From Enterovirga rhinocerotis (GTDB lineage Bacteria; Pseudomonadota; Alphaproteobacteria; Rhizobiales; Beijerinckiaceae), in assembly GCF_004363955.1 (NCBI RefSeq), contig NZ_SNZR01000013.1, forward strand, positions 806,001 to 870,000: DNA of 64,000 nucleotides, given 5' to 3'. Shown here piece after piece: positions 1-8,400 of this stretch. Position numbers and translations under genes: made by a program. The notes beneath the pieces were generated by a model that saw only the letters and a list, made by a program, of their open reading frames with translations, made no database searches and was not told where the DNA came from. Each line of letters begins with the position of its first letter. Position 1 is the stretch's first letter.

Positions 1-234
1 CGTCGAGGGCGCGAAGGTCTTCGCGATCGCAGCGATGGTCTGCGCCGTGGGCTGGTAGCCGCAGGCCTGGACGACACGGGCCTGAGCCTTGGCGACGAGC
101 TCCGCCTGCCCGGCGGCCGATGCGAGCGTCTGAGCGCTGACGAGGAAGCCGGCCACCTGCGATGAGGTGACGTTGCAAGCGGACAGCATGAGCGCGCACA
201 GGAGCGCGCCCGCCGTAAGAGCGGAACGGATCAT
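1..234 (-). CDS. Small lipoprotein, 3' end cut off by window edge
   Basis: The visible 78 residues begin with a short basic n-region, a hydrophobic stretch and a lipobox (LSAC), so the protein should be lipid-anchored after signal peptidase II cleavage. The rest is Ala/Gln-rich with a second Cys. It is the last visible gene of the late operon, just downstream of the endolysin, where outer-membrane spanin subunits and other lysis accessories often lie. A GAAAGG ribosome site precedes the ATG. An o-spanin role is inferred from position and lipobox only. The stop codon is outside the window. Confidence 0.65.
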   Translation of the reverse strand, partial: MIRSALTAGALLCALMLSACNVTSSQVAGFLVSAQTLASAAGQAELVAKAQARVVQACGYQPTAQTIAAIAKTFAPST

Positions 235-280
235 GGTGGGACCTTTCAGGAGGATGCCCGGATGCCGCCGGGAGCGGATT

Positions 281-1018
281 TCAGGCGGCGAGCGCGGGGT
301 TCAGGAGAGCCGACGTCGCCGCACGGATGGTGTTCCCAGCGCCGGTCGCGCCGACGTAGATCATGCTGCCTGCGGAGGGCACGGCGGCGATGTCCCACTT
401 CCCACGCTGCGCGATTCCGAGCGTGCCCTGGACCTCGGCATGAGACAGGACCGTGCGGGGCGTGACCGGGATGCCGTAGCGCGAGCAGAGTCCGGCCAGC
501 ACGCCCGGCAGCATGTCCCACTGCTTCGGCGTCATCGGCGCCTTGCCGGGATCGAAGGGACGCTCGATCGCGCCGGCCATGCAGGCGAGCGAAACCCCGA
601 TCGAGCCCGTGTTGAGGTTAAGCGTGTGGGCGGCGTAGCCGGACTTGATCCCGGCGCCGTCGTTCAGGGCGATCGACTTGCCGCGGGCCAGCGTGCCGTC
701 ACCTTGGATGATGACGTGGTAGTGCTCGCGATCGAGGTCGGACGCCTTGTGGGCGCCAGCCGTCCAGTGGACGATGACCCGGGCCATCTTCGCCGCGGGC
801 ATCCAGGCCGAGGGGACGACACCCACGGCAGGAGCGACCGGCGGCACCACCGGCAGGACGATCCCCGCCAGCGCCGGCTTCCCGGTCTCCAGCGCCTTCA
901 GGATGGCGGTCTGCGACAGGTCCCCGAGGTCGCCGTCGATCCCGTCCTTGTTCGGCCCGCTCCTGCCGATGTCATAGCCGAGCGCCTTCAGGCGCCGCTG
1001 GATGTCCAGCACGATCAT
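281..1018 (-). CDS. N-acetylmuramoyl-L-alanine amidase endolysin
   Basis: The 245-residue protein begins with a peptidoglycan-binding-like helical segment (about residues 5-45), then a Pro/Val/Ala linker, then an Amidase_2 domain (about 78-215). The zinc ligand and catalytic positions are visible: His84 in VHWTAG, His193 in LSHAEVQ, and the K-x-D pair Lys207/Asp209. The family cleaves the lactyl amide bond between MurNAc and the stem peptide, so this is the host-lysis enzyme. There is no signal peptide, so it needs a holin, which is not visible in the window. I chose the ATG at 1018, preceded by GGAGA. An upstream in-frame ATG would place the terminator hairpin inside the gene. Confidence 0.85.
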   Translation of the reverse strand: MIVLDIQRRLKALGYDIGRSGPNKDGIDGDLGDLSQTAILKALETGKPALAGIVLPVVPPVAPAVGVVPSAWMPAAKMARVIVHWTAGAHKASDLDREHYHVIIQGDGTLARGKSIALNDGAGIKSGYAAHTLNLNTGSIGVSLACMAGAIERPFDPGKAPMTPKQWDMLPGVLAGLCSRYGIPVTPRTVLSHAEVQGTLGIAQRGKWDIAAVPSAGSMIYVGATGAGNTIRAATSALLNPALAA

Positions 1019-1036
1019 GGGATGTCTCCGAGGCAT

Positions 1037-1059
1037 GAAAAAGCCCGCGCGAGGCGGGC
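1037..1059 (-). terminator. Rho-independent terminator before the endolysin
   Basis: On the minus strand GCCCGCC and GCGGGC arms flank a short loop and are followed by TTTTTC. It lies between the last tail gene (ending at 1238) and the endolysin start at 1018, so it could attenuate late transcription into the lysis genes or mark a separate lysis transcript. The rest of 1019-1237 shows no other feature. Confidence 0.7.
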
Positions 1060-1237
1060 GGGGATCAGCTATCAGCACGGGTCGGCGTGGACCCGTCGGT
1101 TTCGGACGTTAGTTCCGAGGGGCCTCGGCAGCATCGGGACGTGGGACACCCGCCGGCACCCGGTTGATCGGAGTAGCGAGTCCGATCCGAAGTCGTGGCG
1201 CTCTCTGTCCTGCCGCCATGAGGCCGGGCATTGGCTT

Positions 1238-1600
1238 CTACGCGGCCGGCTCAGGATCCGGCTCCGGCTCCGCGGGCGGTGCAGGCGTCGCGGCGGCGAG
1301 CGCGGCCTTCAGCTCCTCGACCTCGAGCCTGAGGTCGCCGTTCTCGGATTCGAGCGTCGAGGCACGGGCGGACAGGGCGCCTACCTCTTCGAGGGTGTCG
1401 GCATTGATGGTCTCGATCACCGTCTCGAGCGGGAAGCCGAGGGCGCCGGCCTGTTCGGGCGTCATCGGGCCGTTGAGCGAGATCGTCTCGCGGCCGAAGG
1501 CGTCGGTCTGCGCGTCGCCGAGGATCACGTGGAAGGCGGGCGGCCCTCCGGAGCCCGGCGGGCGGCCGCGAAACAGGAATTCGTAGACGAAGACGGCCAT
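1238..1600 (-). CDS. Small late protein with C-terminal coiled coil
   Basis: The 120-residue product is not recognised. Residues 1-75 look globular; residues 76-105 form a heptad-like Leu/Glu coiled coil (ALSARASTLESENGDLRLEV), followed by a Pro/Glu/Ala tail. It lies 10 bases after the stop of the fibre-like gene and is the last gene before a terminator, so it is probably co-made with the fibre. It could be a fibre chaperone or small tail accessory; that is inference from place and coiled coil. Confidence 0.6.
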   Translation of the reverse strand: MAVFVYEFLFRGRPPGSGGPPAFHVILGDAQTDAFGRETISLNGPMTPEQAGALGFPLETVIETINADTLEEVGALSARASTLESENGDLRLEVEELKAALAAATPAPPAEPEPDPEPAA

Positions 1601-1610
1601 GGTCGGCTCC

Positions 1611-3251
1611 TCAGGCGATGGCGGTGACGTTGGTGCCGGCGATCTTCCAGACCGAGCCGTTCCAGGTGACGACGGCGCCGGTGCCGGCTCCCGCCCCCTC
1701 CTGCGTGCCGGCGCCGTTGAAGGCTCGGCAGTTGCTGGCCCAGGCCGTGTGGCCGACCTGCATGTTGGCGGCAGGAAGGGTTGCGACGGTGAAGGACGGC
1801 AGGCTCGCCGCGGCGATCGATGCCACGGGCGTCATGGTGCATTCGTCGAAGTCGACCCATGTGACGCTGGACGAGACGCCAAGCGTCACGTTCACGACCA
1901 TGCGGAACTCGCAATAGCCCGCATCGGCCGGGGCCGTGACCTGACCTTCGAGAAGAGCCCAGGCTGTCGTCGAGCCGACACCGATCGTCGAGAAGGCGGT
2001 CGTCGAGGCTGTCCCGTCGCTCTTGAACCACTGCGCACGCAGAGAGATCAGGCCCGCATTCGCGAGCGCGGCGTTGGCGCGAACCCAGGCGCTGATGGCG
2101 TAGCGTCCGCCCGGGACAACCGGAAACCTCTCCCCAACCGCGTTCAGCGTGCCGGTGGTCTTCGCTCCGAAATTCAGCCGGAGGTAGGAGCCGCCGGACA
2201 GGGCGTTGATGGAGGTGACGACCTGCTGCGCCGCCCCGTCGGAGAAGCCGCTGAAGGTCGGCCAGCCGGACAGGCCCTGCTCGAATCCACCGTTCGGCAC
2301 GAGGTTCGGGCCGTTCGCGAGGCCGTTGAGGCGCTTGAGGTTTGCGCCCGTCAGAAGGCCGTCCGCCGTCTCGGTCGCTGCCCCGCCGAACGGCACCTGG
2401 CCGCTGCCCCGGGTCCAGTTGAGAACCCGCCATCCCCCCGTATCGTTGGACGCGACGTGGAGGATGTCTCCCGAGGCGACCGTGATGTTGGCGCCGCCCG
2501 GAATGACCAGCGTCGAGGCGTTGTGGTTGACGGTCGCCGCGCCCGAGAAACGGAGGATCTTCTCGCAGTTCGGGCTCGATCCGAACGAGGTGATCGTCGC
2601 TGCGCCGGTGATATTGATCCTACGCTTGCGGACCGAGCCGAGATTGGTGGTCGCGGCCGAGGCGAGCGTGCCCTCGCCGACGCGGAAATCGACCGTGCCG
2701 TCCGAGCCGTCGATGTCGATGCTCTCGGTCGGCACCACGCCGTCGAGATAGGTGCGGCCGAGGAGCCTCTCGGTGCCGGAGATGGTCCGGTGCTCCCATC
2801 CGAACCACTTCCGGGTCCCGCGGCGGAAGAGCCATTCCGTGAAGGAGCCGTTCCCGTCCGCGCGATCGAGCGGGAAGGACTTCGAGGCCTGATCCAGCGT
2901 GAGCGACAGGCCGAAGGTGTTCTTGAGCGCGTTGATCAGCGTGATCATGCCCAGGTTCGTCTGGGCGATGACGCTGCCGGGGACCGCGAGGTTGTCGATG
3001 ACGAACGGGGTGCCGGCGGCGAATGCCGTGTTGTTGGAGAAGGCGCTGTCGATGGTGAAGCTCGCGCCCGTCGTGCCGTTCGGCGTCCAGGTCGTGATGA
3101 TGCGCGTCGGACCGTCGATGCCAGCGCGCGAGCCCGGTCCGATGGCCATGCCCGGCGTCACAGGGAAGGCGGACATATCCCCCTGGATCGTGCCAGCGGT
3201 CGAGTTGGCGGCGAGCGTCAGCGTCGCGCCTGCCGGAGCGTAGTAACCCAT
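1611..3251 (-). CDS. Tail fibre / receptor-binding protein
   Basis: The 546-residue protein has a beta-rich N-terminal half with phage tail motifs (residues 1-270) rich in Thr, Ser, Gly and Asn. Its second half contains a jelly-roll carbohydrate-binding-like segment starting near NLVPNGGFEQGLSGW and continuing with GRYAISAWVRAN, as in CBM4/9-type modules. Such modules occur in phage tail proteins that bind host surface sugars. It is in the distal tail block after the tip protein. Exact family is not assigned, but the combination and place support an adhesin or fibre role. Confidence 0.7.
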   Translation of the reverse strand: MGYYAPAGATLTLAANSTAGTIQGDMSAFPVTPGMAIGPGSRAGIDGPTRIITTWTPNGTTGASFTIDSAFSNNTAFAAGTPFVIDNLAVPGSVIAQTNLGMITLINALKNTFGLSLTLDQASKSFPLDRADGNGSFTEWLFRRGTRKWFGWEHRTISGTERLLGRTYLDGVVPTESIDIDGSDGTVDFRVGEGTLASAATTNLGSVRKRRINITGAATITSFGSSPNCEKILRFSGAATVNHNASTLVIPGGANITVASGDILHVASNDTGGWRVLNWTRGSGQVPFGGAATETADGLLTGANLKRLNGLANGPNLVPNGGFEQGLSGWPTFSGFSDGAAQQVVTSINALSGGSYLRLNFGAKTTGTLNAVGERFPVVPGGRYAISAWVRANAALANAGLISLRAQWFKSDGTASTTAFSTIGVGSTTAWALLEGQVTAPADAGYCEFRMVVNVTLGVSSSVTWVDFDECTMTPVASIAAASLPSFTVATLPAANMQVGHTAWASNCRAFNGAGTQEGAGAGTGAVVTWNGSVWKIAGTNVTAIA

Positions 3252-3262
3252 GATGCTGCCCC

Positions 3263-4093
3263 TCAGAGTCTCGGAAGAATGTCGGCCCGTCCGGCTTCGA
3301 CGATGACCCGCTCGACCTCGGCCTTGCGCACCGGCCTCTCGACCAGCCCGGTGAGCCTCGCCTTCAAGGTCTCGTGCTTGGCGGCCGCGAACCAGTAGGC
3401 GTCCGCCGTCTCGACGATCGCCTGTGCGACCTCCTCGGCAGAGCGACCGGCCGCAGCGGCCATTGCGGCAATCCCCGACGACTGACGTCCTTCGAGCGCC
3501 GCCGCCGCCTCAGGACGCTGCGCGACGGCAGCGAGGGCGGCAGCAGTGGCCGGCACGCCTTCCGAGGTCAGGACAGCGAGCGCCTTGGCCGCGACTGCCG
3601 CTCCCTGCGGGCCGACGAGGTGAGAAGCAACCGCCCGCTTGATCCGCCTCTGCCGGCGGACGGTGGTGGCTTCCGTGACCTCGAGCTCGAACCTGCGCTC
3701 GGTGTGCGAGGGGTGCGTGACGCGGACGACATGGGGACCGGCGACGGAGAAGGTCAGCGAGATCGGCCCCTCCTGCTCCGCCGGGATTGTCGTCAGCCCA
3801 TCCGCGCCGTGCACCTCCACGATCGAGCCCGCCGGCACGGCCTGCAGCACGACCTCGTCGTTCTCGTCGGCCTGGACCGAGGTTCTGTCGGCGGTCACGG
3901 CGATCTGCTGCTTGGGCACCGGGACGCCATCAGGGGCATGCCAGTACTCCGGCCCGAGCGGCGGGACGTCCACGACGCGATTGTTGGGATCGAGCCTTTG
4001 CCGCAGGCGGTCGAGCGTTTCCTCCGGCGCGGGGTATGGGACAGCGTCGTACGACGCGACGAACGAGCCGCGCTCGTCGACGATCCACAGCAT
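3263..4093 (-). CDS. Distal tail protein, function unknown
   Basis: The 276-residue product has an N-terminal segment with Tyr/Pro-rich sequence (about 1-55), a beta-rich Ig-like middle (about 60-145, with VTADRTSVQADENDEVVLQA), and an alpha-helical Ala-rich C-terminal half. Immunoglobulin-like inserts are common in tail and fibre proteins, where they bind surfaces weakly. It lies 12 bases upstream of the fibre gene in the same operon. No enzyme motif is seen. It is probably a tail-tip accessory or fibre connector. Confidence 0.6.
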   Translation of the reverse strand: MLWIVDERGSFVASYDAVPYPAPEETLDRLRQRLDPNNRVVDVPPLGPEYWHAPDGVPVPKQQIAVTADRTSVQADENDEVVLQAVPAGSIVEVHGADGLTTIPAEQEGPISLTFSVAGPHVVRVTHPSHTERRFELEVTEATTVRRQRRIKRAVASHLVGPQGAAVAAKALAVLTSEGVPATAAALAAVAQRPEAAAALEGRQSSGIAAMAAAAGRSAEEVAQAIVETADAYWFAAAKHETLKARLTGLVERPVRKAEVERVIVEAGRADILPRL

Positions 4094-4094
4094 G

Positions 4095-4670
4095 CTAAAT
4101 CTCCAGGGCAGTCCAGCGGACCCGAAGCCTCAGGTTTATGTTTCCTGAGGTCTTGCTGCACAGGTAGGTGATGGCCTTAATGTCCGTACTGTTCCACGTA
4201 TAGCGCCAGCCGGCTCGCACAACTATTCGGGCGCCCTGCGTTTCGTAACGGTATTCAATGTGAAATGCGGAGCATAGCTTCTTCCCGAAAGCCTCGCCGC
4301 CATATTCTGTTCTGGCCAATTGAGCCGGGGTGTGGTCCACTCCCTGCCAGGAGTGCCAAATCTCAGGACTCCCGTCCTCCCGCTCAGGGATGGCAGTGGC
4401 GATGACGTGCGTCGGCGTGACACCTAGCCCGTGCGGGACGGTCTTCTCCCCAAGAACGAGGTAATAATAGACGCTGGTTCCGATAGCATAACCAGCAACA
4501 TCGGCCCCTCCGCAGAAGAACTCTCCGGTCCCGAGCACGCGGCCGGGATAGCCCCGGCTGTCGAAGACGATCTGATTGAAGCTCGGGTTGGCGTCGTTCG
4601 CGCCTGGCGCGAGCTGCCGGATGATGAATTCTGAGCCCTTGCGGCCGGCGAAGAACGGGACGTCAGCCAC
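4095..4670 (-). CDS. Tail-tip accessory protein (paralogue 1)
   Basis: The 191-residue product is beta-rich with conserved aromatic residues. Its start (FNQIVFDSRGYPGRVLGTG, then YYYLVLGEKTVPHGLG) parallels the next two genes, each of which has a short N-terminal beta segment, a FDSRG/YGFDA/PGFDA-like motif and a GxxPP or HGLG turn. The end resembles H-type-lectin-like sandwich proteins, but I cannot confirm this. It overlaps the next gene's start by 8 bases. Together the three genes look like a tandem family of tip or receptor-contact subunits. Confidence 0.55.
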   Translation of the reverse strand: MADVPFFAGRKGSEFIIRQLAPGANDANPSFNQIVFDSRGYPGRVLGTGEFFCGGADVAGYAIGTSVYYYLVLGEKTVPHGLGVTPTHVIATAIPEREDGSPEIWHSWQGVDHTPAQLARTEYGGEAFGKKLCSAFHIEYRYETQGARIVVRAGWRYTWNSTDIKAITYLCSKTSGNINLRLRVRWTALEI

Positions 4671-5031
4671 CGGGCATCCCCATCAGCAGAGCGATCCAGT
4701 AGATGGGCTTCCCCTCGGCCGGGTAGGATCCGTCCCAGGCCTGGACCGCCTGGACCGTGAAGCCGGTCAGGTCGGGGTCTGCCCTGACCGGCGCGGATTC
4801 CGTGCTCTGTCCTCTCACGCCGCAGATAACCATCGGCGGCACGGCCAGGGGGATGGTGTTGCTGAAATTGACGCGCGGCGTGCCGCTCAGAGACGCGATG
4901 GTCCCGCTGTCGATCTTCATCAGCTGCTTCGCGGTGCTGAAGATCAGGTTGGCCTCGGACGTCGTGGCGGCGTCGAAGCCGTATTTGGCAATACGCAGCC
5001 CGTTGCTCGCGACGTAGAACTCCCTCGCCAC
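4663..5031 (-). CDS. Tail-tip accessory protein (paralogue 2)
   Basis: The 122-residue product begins MAREFYVASNGLRIAKYGFDA and continues with an alternating beta pattern and VPPMVICGVRG. It resembles the following 141-residue product in start motif, spacing of the hydrophobic strands and the double Pro near the middle. Its ATG shares a base with the stop of its upstream neighbour, implying translational coupling. No enzymatic motif is present. A structural tail-tip role is inferred from position next to the TipJ-like gene. Confidence 0.55.
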   Translation of the reverse strand: MAREFYVASNGLRIAKYGFDAATTSEANLIFSTAKQLMKIDSGTIASLSGTPRVNFSNTIPLAVPPMVICGVRGQSTESAPVRADPDLTGFTVQAVQAWDGSYPAEGKPIYWIALLMGMPGG

Positions 5032-5456
5032 TACTGCACCACGAAGTACTGGATTTGATCTCCCGGAGCGCCTGTCGAGGCGTAGCGGGTTGGGCGCAAC
5101 ACCCGGAATTGCGTCGCCTCTACGTGAGCAACGTAGAGCGTGCCGCCGACGTTATAGACCCCTCCAATGCCATCGAACGTCGTCGTGATCTCGGTGTAGC
5201 CCCGGATCACATAATTGCTCCGTCGCAAGGCCAGCTCGATGTTCGGAGGCGAAGAATAGCTCTGAAGGAACGGTATCCAGGCGCCTATGCTCGATACCGT
5301 GCCGATCTCCGCGATCCGGCCGATGCTCTGCCATGACGCAGCGAAGGCCATCTTCGTCCGGTCGTTCACGTCGTCGAGCAGGGCGTCGAAGCCCGGCCGC
5401 GCGATGCGGGCGTCAAGGCCGACGCTCGTTGGCCCGAAATACAGCTCCCGTCCCAT
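5031..5456 (-). CDS. Tail-tip accessory protein (paralogue 3)
   Basis: The 141-residue product begins MGRELYFGPTSVGLDARI, then RPGFDALLDDV, and has a beta-rich second half ending at Gln-Tyr-Phe-Val-Val-Gln. It follows the giant tip gene by 3 bases. It appears related to the 122-residue neighbour by its N-terminal R-E-hydrophobic-Y/F pattern and GFDA motif. It is probably a small subunit attached to the tip or central fibre. Family not recognised. Confidence 0.55.
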   Translation of the reverse strand: MGRELYFGPTSVGLDARIARPGFDALLDDVNDRTKMAFAASWQSIGRIAEIGTVSSIGAWIPFLQSYSSPPNIELALRRSNYVIRGYTEITTTFDGIGGVYNVGGTLYVAHVEATQFRVLRPTRYASTGAPGDQIQYFVVQ

Positions 5457-5459
5457 GTC

Positions 5460-8400
5460 CTACCTCCAGAACGACAGGGAGCCGTTGTTGAGGTCGAGCA
5501 CGACGCGGCGATTGACGCCGTCCGAGGCGAGGGCCGCCGAGACGACCTGGCCGGCATCCACGATGACCTGAGATGTTCCGTTGCTCATGGCGAGCACCGT
5601 AAAGCCGGCCCGGGCGTTGCTGGCCTTCACGCTCAGGGCCCATGCGGCCGTAGCCCCCGATGGAGCCGAGACAGCGACGAAGGCGAGCTTACCGCTCGCG
5701 GTCATGTCGTTCGCCTTCGCCTCGATCTCGGTGACCGTGCCAGCGACCGCGGTCACGGCGTTCTGCGCGGCCTCCGCCTTCGTGTCGGCGGCATTCGCCT
5801 TGGTCTGTGCCGCCACGGCCTTGCCGTCGGCGGTGGAGGCGGCCGTCGCGGCGTTGCTGGCCGCGGTCTGTGCGGCGACCGCTTTCCCATCGGCCGTCGA
5901 CGCTGCTGAGGCCGCATTGGAAGCAGCCGTCTGGGCTGCCACAGCTTTTCCGTCGGCCGTGCTTGCCGCGGACGCCGCATTGCTCGCTGCCGTTTGAGCC
6001 GCGACCGCCTTGCCATCCGCCGTCGAGGCAGCCGAGGCGGCGTTCGACGCGGCAGTGGCCGCATTCACGGCCTTCCCGTCTGCCGTAGCGGCCGCGGAAG
6101 CGGCATTGTTCGCCGCCGTGATCGCCGCCGCTGCGTTGCCGGCAGCCCCGGCCGCAGCAATTTCGACGGAGCTGACCCGAGAAGAGAGCGACGGGTTCTG
6201 CGGCGTCCCGTTGCCGTTAAGGGTCAGTTCGAGGTTCCCCACGCGGGAAACAAGGCCTGAGGCGGGACCGTCCGGTCCTGCCGCCTTGCCGACGACCTCG
6301 GCAAGAGTCGTGAGCCGCGCGCTGATCGATGTCGGCCCTGTTCCGGAGACGGCCGTCTGCAGGTCCGACAGCTGGCGGACGAGGCCTGTATTTGGATCGG
6401 TCGTGACCTCTTCGAGCGTGGTAATGCGCCCCGTGATCGAACCGGAGCCGGTCCCCGTGCCGATCGTGCCCTCGATCGTGGACAGACGGCTGACGACGGA
6501 CGAGGGGTTCTGCGCGTTCGTGGTGACGTTCTCGAGGACGCCGATGCGCCCGGCCGCCGCGCCTGCCGCTGTTTCGAGGGCTCGCTGCGCCGACGCCGTC
6601 GCGACAAAGCCGTTCGACATCACCTGCTCGAAGGACGAGAAGCGCGCAGCCGCGTCCCCCTGGACCGCAAGAATGGTTCGCCCGCTCTCCGCGATGACCT
6701 CGCCCATCTCCCCGATCCGGGCACCGAGGGTCAGGGTCGCGGTACCGAGCCGCTCGTTGACCCCACCTTCGAGCTCCGCCACCCGCGCGAGCAGAGCGTC
6801 GAGCGTCAGGTCCCTCGCATCGCCGTCGAACTTCACCGCCGCCGTCGACGCGGACGCGACGATCGAGCCGAGCGCGTTGAGCTGCAAGACGGCGTTCGAG
6901 ACCTGGCCCGTGAGGGTGTTGACCGAACTCGCCAGCGACGTGATGGTCCCCTCCGGCCCGGTCAGCGTCGTGCTGAGGGTCGTGACCCGGCCGTCCACCT
7001 CGTCGAGCTGCGCCGTCGTCGCCCGGAGCGCGATCTCGCCGGCAACAGCGTCGAGGGAAACGGACAGCGAATTGAGCGTGTCGAGGATGCCGTTCAGGTC
7101 CCCATCGACGATCGTGGAGGCGAGCAGGGAGACCCGGGCATTGAGCGCGTCGAGGTCGATGGCGACGCTATTGATCCGGCTGTCGAGGATGGCCTCGCCA
7201 GCGATCCTGTAGGCGCCCTCCGACTGGACGACACCAATCTGCACCATCATCCCCTCGAAGGAGTTGAGGCGGTTCTGGGCGTCGGCGAACGCGGCCTGGA
7301 TGAGGTCGAGGTCGTCTCGGAGCGAGCGCGCAACGAGCTTCGAGCGCGTGCGGTCCGCCGGGTTGGAGGACAGGGCGAGCTTGAGGTCCTCGATGTTCCC
7401 GAAGGCCGAATTTGCCCGCGACTGCGCGCTGTTCGCGACGTTGAGGGCTTCACCGATCGAGCCCGGCCCGGTGCCTTCGAGCAGCCCCCGGAAATAGGCG
7501 TCGATCTGGTTCAGGGTGACGTTGACGATGTCGACGGATCCGCCGTCGACGCGCGGCGGGACCGTGGAGAAGGTCGTATAGGTCCAGTCCCCGGGAACGC
7601 CGGTCCGGCCTATCGCGCGGCCGCGGACGCGCACCGGCAGAGGCGATTGCCGGATGACCACCGATCCCGACGCGCTGGCAAGGGCAGTCTGCACCTCGGT
7701 CCAATCGGTCGCGGGCATATCGACTTCGTCGATCGCGTACTGGACGTCGAAGGCGACCGCGCCGAACGGCTGCGGGACGCTCCAGACCATCTGGATGTCG
7801 GTCTCCGTGCGCTCGCACCAGGCTCGGATCGAGGGCAGGTTCGGGCGAAGGGGCTCGACAGGCCCCTCGGGATCGATCGGTCCGGGAACGACGGTCTCCT
7901 CCCCGAGGATCTGCCAGACCTTCGGGTTGTCGATGACCATCTCGATTTCGATGTGGTCCTCGCTGACGGGCCGCGTCGAGCGGGCGATGTAGGTCTCCTG
8001 AAGCTCGACGAGCGGGCCGATCGTCAGCGTGTTCGGCTCCTGCAGCTCGCCCGTCAGGACGTCCGCGAGGAGAACGCCGGTCGCGGCCTGGATGTTGCTG
8101 ACGTCCGTCGCGTTGAGCGTGAGGCGCGTGCCGCCGTCATAGACCGCGCGCAGGATGCCCCACTCGTTTCCCTCCTTGCCGCGCAGCGAGACATAGGTGT
8201 TGCCGGCGGCGATCGGCGGCGGGGCCTCGACCTCGAAGGTCGTGCCGGACACGAGCCGGCCCGGTAGCGCGGCCTTCGCGTCCACGAACCAGAGATCGGA
8301 CAGGATGTGCGTGGCGGGGTAGATGAGCCTTCCCTGCCACTCCGTCGTGATCGTGCGCTCGGCGCCGCGGAACTTGTCGATGGCCGACAGCCAGTTCGCG

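Noticed and set aside
1525-3398. Long open frames on both strands beside the fibre gene
   Set aside because: Arg/Gly/Asp-rich shadow translations of a GC-rich gene; no start site, domain or operon fit.
5581-6117. CRISPR-like array suggested by regular 63-bp repeats
   Set aside because: Repeats are coding, without spacers, and vary at synonymous positions.
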